Shown here piece after piece: positions 59,988 to 64,000 of a stretch of DNA of 64,000 bases. The notes beneath the pieces were generated by a model, which saw nothing but the letters and a program-made list of their open reading frames with translations, made no database searches and was not told the origin of the DNA. The position numbers and the translations under genes were made by a program. Position 1 is the stretch's first letter, and every line of letters begins with the position of its first letter. The stretch covers positions 2,634,501 to 2,698,500 of the forward strand of contig NZ_AP024469.1 in NCBI RefSeq assembly GCF_016865365.1. The letters are read 5' to 3'. This DNA comes from Geobacter sp. SVR. GTDB lineage: Bacteria > Desulfobacterota > Desulfuromonadia > Geobacterales > Pseudopelobacteraceae.

Positions 59988-60281
59988 ATGGAGAAAAGTA
60001 TGAGCAGAATCGCCGAATGCGATGTCACCGACTGCGCCTATAACAAGCACAATTCATGTCATACGCTGGCGATTACCGTAGGGGGGCCGGAAGAGTGTCC
60101 GCAGTGCGACACCTATGTCGTCAGCGCGCACAGCGGCGGTATTCCGGATATGCATGGGGGGGTAGGAGCCTGCAAGGTCGCTTCCTGCAAGCATAACGAA
60201 CTGCTGGAGTGCAATGCCTTCACGGTCAAGATCGGCTGGCACCAGAATCATCCGGACTGCAGAACCTTCGAACACAAGTGA
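59988..60281 (+). CDS. DUF1540 cysteine-repeat protein (copy 2)
   Basis: The 97-residue protein has two DUF1540 units (CDVTDCAYNKHNSC with CPQCDTY; CKVASCKHNELLEC), as in the copy at 27050, with which it shares GGVGACKV and the length. The start at 59988 follows AAAAGGAGC. The shared pattern implies the same metal-binding role. Confidence 0.8.
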   Translation: MEKSMSRIAECDVTDCAYNKHNSCHTLAITVGGPEECPQCDTYVVSAHSGGIPDMHGGVGACKVASCKHNELLECNAFTVKIGWHQNHPDCRTFEHK

Positions 60282-60353
60282 CGGTGCAGGCCCGGTTCAC
60301 GGTCCGAGTGCGGCCCTTGTTCCGCATGCCAGACCATCCGGTGAAGCCGGGCT

Positions 60354-61550
60354 TCAGAGCTGTTCCGACTCGGCAGCGGTGTAGGCCGGTAGCACCTGTT
60401 CGGGCGTTTCGTCCGGCTCATGATGGGTGCGCATGAACTGGGCCGCTGCCAGCGACACGACTCCCAGCGCCGCACCGGCCAGGAAGGGAATGCGGTAGTT
60501 GATCATCCACAGGTAGCCCCCCAGGGCGGGCAGGAACACCGCTGCGATATGGTTGATGGTGAACCCCACCGCCATGGAGGAGGCGATGTCCTGTGGTTCG
60601 CCGATCTTCTGGAAATAGGTGCGGATGGCCACTGCAAAATTGAAGAGGATGTTGTCCAGAATGTACATGGCAGCGGCAACGAACCGGGAATCAGTGTAGG
60701 CGTAGGTCAGGAATATCACGATCACACCGGCGTATTCGATCGATGAGATGCGGCGCTCGCCAAAGGAGACGATGGCCTTGCCGATCAACGGATTCAGCAC
60801 CCAGGCCACGGCATTGTTGATGATGAACAGCAGGGTCATCTCACGCACCGAAAAGTGGAACATCTTGACCAGCAGGAAGATCGAGAAGACCATGAAGATC
60901 TGCCGCCGGGCCCCGGACAGGAAGGTCAGTACATAGTAGAGCATGTATTTGCGTTTGAGGACCATCCGCTGCCGCTGGGGCGCCACATCGGGATGGGTCG
61001 GGTCCTGCAGCATACCCCACACCCCGGCCAGGAACACCAGCCCCCCCACCACCAGGAACGTCCCCCGGTACTCCAGGAACAATCCCAATATCCAGATCAG
61101 GATGCCGGACGCGATGCTGGAAGCGGCGGCCAGGCTGCGCAGGCGGCCCATGATGAGCGGTGAGATCCCCTGGGAGAAGTACTGCAGGGTCAGCGACTGG
61201 TTGGTGGTTTCGTAATAATGAAAGCCGAAGCTCATCACTAAAGTGGTGAAGGCCAGACCGGCAAAGGAGGGCAGCAGGCCGGTGATGCCGGTGCCGATTC
61301 CCAGCAGGGCGATGGAGAGCGCCGACAGGCGGTGTTCCTTGATGACCAGCATAACGAACACCGCCAGAAGCGCCAGAAAGCCCGGCACCTCGCGGATGGA
61401 CTGGAGCAGCCCGACCCCGCTGCCGTCCAGCCCGATCACCTCGACCGCGTAGTTGTTGAACAGGATGGTGTATCCCTGCAGCCCGATCATGGAGGCGGCA
61501 GTCATCACAGCCAGAAAGCGGAGCATCGGTTTTTGTTCTGCAGTCAGCAT
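60354..61550 (-). CDS. MFS transporter
   Basis: The 398-residue protein has about twelve membrane helices, with helix 1 at residues 10-30 and a central loop rich in Arg/Lys (APQRQRMVLKRKYML) between halves, as in the major facilitator family. The MIGLQGYTILFNNYAVE start and YFSQGISPLIMGRLRSL segment do not tell the substrate. It is alone on its strand. Confidence 0.85.
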   Translation of the reverse strand: MLTAEQKPMLRFLAVMTAASMIGLQGYTILFNNYAVEVIGLDGSGVGLLQSIREVPGFLALLAVFVMLVIKEHRLSALSIALLGIGTGITGLLPSFAGLAFTTLVMSFGFHYYETTNQSLTLQYFSQGISPLIMGRLRSLAAASSIASGILIWILGLFLEYRGTFLVVGGLVFLAGVWGMLQDPTHPDVAPQRQRMVLKRKYMLYYVLTFLSGARRQIFMVFSIFLLVKMFHFSVREMTLLFIINNAVAWVLNPLIGKAIVSFGERRISSIEYAGVIVIFLTYAYTDSRFVAAAMYILDNILFNFAVAIRTYFQKIGEPQDIASSMAVGFTINHIAAVFLPALGGYLWMINYRIPFLAGAALGVVSLAAAQFMRTHHEPDETPEQVLPAYTAAESEQL

Positions 61551-61776
61551 GGAGGGCCCTTATGGTGAGAAGTATTCCGCTCCGTAAAGAGCGGGCTTCA
61601 TCGGCATTAGCACAAATACTTCCTGCGCGTCAAGCTGCGTTGGCAGCATTACTACCAGCGCATTTCGCCCGGAAAGCGGCCAACCTTGAACCAAGCGACC
61701 CAGCCTCATCAAGGCATCATACGGCGCAATACCTGTCAGCACCCGAGTTACCGGAGATCGGAAAGGAGACACCACC

Positions 61777-62338
61777 ATGACAACGGACAGAATTCTGAAC
61801 GGCGTGAATGTCGATCAGTTCCAGCGTAACGATAGAGCAGGTCAGGCAGCAGCCGGAACTGGCAAAATTCATATTTCGCGCATCCAACAGCTGGATGGGC
61901 GGCACCCACAACAGAGCAACGGTTGAAGGCTTTTACGGCGCAGGTAAGGAAGACACGAGCCGGGCACCCACACATTTTGACATGGACGAACCCCCTATCC
62001 TGCTGGGCGAGAATCGCGGCCCCAACCCGGTGGAATATCTCCTCGTCGCATTGTCCGGTTGCCTCACTACAAGTCTTGTCGCTGTGGCCTCTGCCAAAGG
62101 CGTCAGGCTCGACAGGGTTTCATCCCGGTACCAGGGAACTCTGGATCTGCGCGGTTTTCTCAACATTGCCGATGACGTGAAGGTGGAATACGAAAAGATC
62201 ACGATCCTGTTCAAAATCGAAGGGGATCTCTCCGAATCCGCGAAGGATGAACTGATTAAAGAGGCTCAAAAATTCTCTCCCGTTTTCAATAGCCTGGCGA
62301 AACCAGTGCAATTGGCGGTGCAGTTGGAAAGGCGCTGA
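61777..62338 (+). pseudogene. osmC: OsmC-like protein gene with apparent frameshift
   Basis: From an ATG at 61777 (GGAGACACCACC before it) the frame reads MTTDRILNGVNVDQF, the normal start of this OsmC group, but then diverges and stops near 61924. The remaining protein (QQPELAKFIFR to the end, including FYGAGKEDTSRAPTHFDMDE and ALSGCLTTSLVA) is in the next frame, open from 61808. A single insertion or a 2-base loss near 61800-61840 explains this. It may be real or a sequencing error; a start at 61808 has no ribosome site. Confidence 0.7.
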
Positions 62339-62533
62339 GAGTCTGAAGAGGGACGGATTGCCCGGCTCGCCTGCCGCCTCTTTCACAGGAGCCGTCAGCA
62401 ACGCCGATATCCTCTGTCGTCGCAGGCCTGAACAAGGTGGCAAAAAAACACAAAGGGACAAGGAGAAGGTTGTCAGTGAAAGGAGTGATTAAGTCGAGGC
62501 GAAAGCCTCTGTACAGCTCTGTATCATGAACGA

Positions 62534-62571
62534 AACAAGGGGTTACGGCAATGCCGTAACCCCTTGTTTTT
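62534..62571. terminator. Terminator beside tRNA-Pro
   Basis: AACAAGGGGTTACGGC (62534-62549) pairs perfectly with GCCGTAACCCCTTGTT (62553-62568) around a 3-base loop, with T residues on the plus side. It ends tRNA-Pro transcription on the minus strand and may act both ways. Confidence 0.85.
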
Positions 62572-62572
62572 A

Positions 62573-62649
62573 TGGTCGGTGCGACTGGATTCGAACCAGC
62601 GACCACTAGACCCCCAGTCTAGTGCGCTACCAGGCTGCGCTACGCACCG
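62573..62649 (-). tRNA. tRNA-Pro (GGG)
   Basis: On the minus strand acceptor CGGTGCG (62649-62643) pairs with CGCACCG (62583-62577), then A and encoded CCA. The anticodon arm CTAGA-CTGGGGG-TCTAG gives GGG. TAGCGCAG and GGTTCGAATCC mark the D and T arms. Confidence 0.96.
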
Positions 62650-62652
62650 AAA

Positions 62653-63009
62653 CTATTGCTGCAGTTGATTTTTCAATGCCTGCAGATCAGTTTTGATTTC
62701 TCTCAACAGGCCGATGGGATCGGCGTGGCGAGGGGGTGGGGAAATTTCTTCCGCGAGCAGTTTCCCCCGCGGGGTGATTCTTTGTTTTACACCTGAGATA
62801 GTAAATTTTTCGGCATACAGCAGCCGTTTTACTTCCAGAATCAGGGCGACTTCTTTTTTAGTATACAGCCGTTGTCCGGTACTGCTCTTTTCAGGCTTCA
62901 GAAAATCGAATTCGCTTTCCCAGAAGCGAAGAACCGATGTTTTTACGTCCGCCAGCTGTGCAACTTCTCCGATCTTGAAATACAACTTATCGGGCAGTGC
63001 GATGTTCAT
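62653..63009 (-). CDS. MerR-family regulator
   Basis: The 118-residue protein has a MerR winged helix: [20 protein letters not shown] (about 12-31), then [14 protein letters not shown] short C-terminal coiled coil (about 92-118) follows, with no metal-binding Cys. Such proteins sit beside ihfA in many deltaproteobacteria. It starts 11 bases after the ihfA stop. Confidence 0.9.
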   Translation of the reverse strand: MNIALPDKLYFKIGEVAQLADVKTSVLRFWESEFDFLKPEKSSTGQRLYTKKEVALILEVKRLLYAEKFTISGVKQRITPRGKLLAEEISPPPRHADPIGLLREIKTDLQALKNQLQQ

Positions 63010-63020
63010 ATCTCTTCGGC

Positions 63021-63320
63021 TCAGGCAGCCTCGTCGGTGATGTCGGTGCCGTTGATGGCGTTTTTGAGGACCTGGCTCGGCTTGAACGTCAGGATGCGAC
63101 GGGCAGCGATGGTGATGGTTTCACCGGTCTGGGGGTTGCGTCCCCTGCGGTCTGCCTTCTGTTTTACGACAAAGTTGCCAAAGCCGGCAATCTTGATTTT
63201 CTCGCCTGTTTCCAGTGTATTTTTAATGATACTGAAAACGGTTTCAACCATTTCGGCCGATTCTTTTTTCGAAAAACCGATTTTCTGGTGAATTCTCTCG
63301 ACGATGTCTGCTTTGGTCAT
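63021..63320 (-). CDS. ihfA: Integration host factor alpha
   Basis: The 99-residue DNA-bending protein has the HU/IHF fold with GFGNFVVKQKADRRGRNPQTGE, the conserved arm. The TKADIVERIH start fits the alpha subunit. It lies between pheT and merR, the usual place of ihfA. Confidence 0.93.
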   Translation of the reverse strand: MTKADIVERIHQKIGFSKKESAEMVETVFSIIKNTLETGEKIKIAGFGNFVVKQKADRRGRNPQTGETITIAARRILTFKPSQVLKNAINGTDITDEAA

Positions 63321-63404
63321 ACCATCCTCAATCTGCAGCGTTTTCTTGGCAGTGAACGAAAAGGTGGATTATATAACACAGGGAGACTGGTTGTGCAACA
63401 GTTT

Positions 63405-64000
63405 TTATCTTATTGACAGGTTCAACTTGTTCAGCAGCGCGCTAACTACCTTGCCGTGCAGCGTTTCAATTTCGCTGTCGGTGAGCGTACGCTCGTAGGA
63501 ACGGTAGCGGATGCGTACGGCAATGCTCTTGAAACCTTCCGGAATACCGGTCCCGCGGTACAGGTCGAAAATCTCCACCTGTTCGATCTCCTGGGCCTTG
63601 ATCCCCTTGATGCAATCGATGATGGTCCGTGCCGCTACATCATCAGGAGCCAGCAGGGCGATATCGCGGCTAGTGTCCGGAAAGCGCGACGGAGCCACGA
63701 TAGCACGTCCAGAACGCCCCAGGGCGACCAGCTTTTCGAAATCCAGCTCAAAGCAGTACACCGGCTTTTCCAGCTCAAAGATTTCCTGCACGGTGGGATG
63801 GATCTCACCGACCGAGCCGATACGCTCCCTGCCGGCCATGATGCTGCAGGACTTGCCCGGATGATAGAAGCTCTCCGGCGTGTCGCTCACCCATTTGACG
63901 TTCTCTATATGCAGCGTGTCGAACAGATTTTCCAGGATCCCTTTGGCATCGAAGAAATCGACCGCTCCACGCGCATTACTCCACCCTTCCGGCTCGCGGG
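63405..64000 (-). CDS. pheT: Phenylalanyl-tRNA synthetase beta chain (C-terminal part)
   Basis: The gene enters from the right edge; about 197 residues are seen. GSVGEIHPTVQEIFEL, SRFPDTSRDIALLAPDDV and the final anticodon-binding domain (IFDLYRGTGIPEGFKSIAVRIRYRS) are PheT. Its stop at 63405 lies 84 bases before ihfA. It charges tRNA-Phe with PheS. Confidence 0.95.
   Translation of the reverse strand, partial: REPEGWSNARGAVDFFDAKGILENLFDTLHIENVKWVSDTPESFYHPGKSCSIMAGRERIGSVGEIHPTVQEIFELEKPVYCFELDFEKLVALGRSGRAIVAPSRFPDTSRDIALLAPDDVAARTIIDCIKGIKAQEIEQVEIFDLYRGTGIPEGFKSIAVRIRYRSYERTLTDSEIETLHGKVVSALLNKLNLSIR

Overview
The window looks like chromosomal DNA of a GC-rich Geobacterales bacterium (Desulfuromonadia; Geobacter, Trichlorobacter or a close relative). 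This is inferred from the content: tRNA-Pro/MerR/ihfA/pheT order, HisKA kinases with an AHQWRQPLN box, small PilZ and CheX proteins, multiheme cytochromes, NikR with a GTGTTAC-type operator, and families of small Cys-rich proteins. The species cannot be fixed from sequence alone. No transposase, prophage or CRISPR array was seen.

Layout. 1-3.3 kb: the visible part of an ABC-type binding protein coupled to an ArsC/nitrogenase-associated protein, then a MarR-controlled operon of two iron-sulfur/cysteine proteins. 3.5-9 kb: a TetR-controlled MacA-MacB-TolC efflux operon between two near-identical terminators. 9-13.7 kb: small accessory genes, a phosphoesterase, and the divergent nikR/nikMN nickel pair. 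13.7-18.8 kb: PilZ/PilZ/CheX genes, tRNA-Leu and tRNA-Ala, a Gate-domain permease and a FapA-type polymer protein. 19-25.2 kb: tRNA-His, a TatD/radical-SAM fusion, truD-trmL, serA-lgt. 25.3-33.8 kb: ferritin, bacterioferritin, a quinone-oxidoreductase-like protein, a copper-ATPase pair and a CDF transporter.

33.9-44.5 kb is the most notable locus. It is one minus-strand operon, full of 4-14 base overlaps, encoding a complete alternative complex III (ActB, an ActC-ActD fusion, a two-piece ActF, pentaheme ActA) followed directly by a cbb3-like haem-copper oxidase (CcoN, a CcoO-cytochrome c fusion, a CcoS-like protein, a CcoP N-terminal-like anchor and a monohaem cytochrome). Together they would form a quinol-to-oxygen electron route, possibly a physical supercomplex.

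44.7-64 kb: a ThDP-dependent pyruvate-oxidase-type enzyme, a glucoamylase remnant, a signalling block (CheB-CheR-PAS, PAS kinase, hybrid kinase with HPt, REC-GGDEF) facing a PilZ gene, rtcA and capA-like genes, a DUF1540 paralogue, an MFS transporter, an osmC gene with an apparent frameshift, and tRNA-Pro-merR-ihfA-pheT.

Several spacers, including four inside the respiratory operon, carry inverted repeats of a few recurring types. One of them supplies the C-terminal codons of the CcoO fusion.
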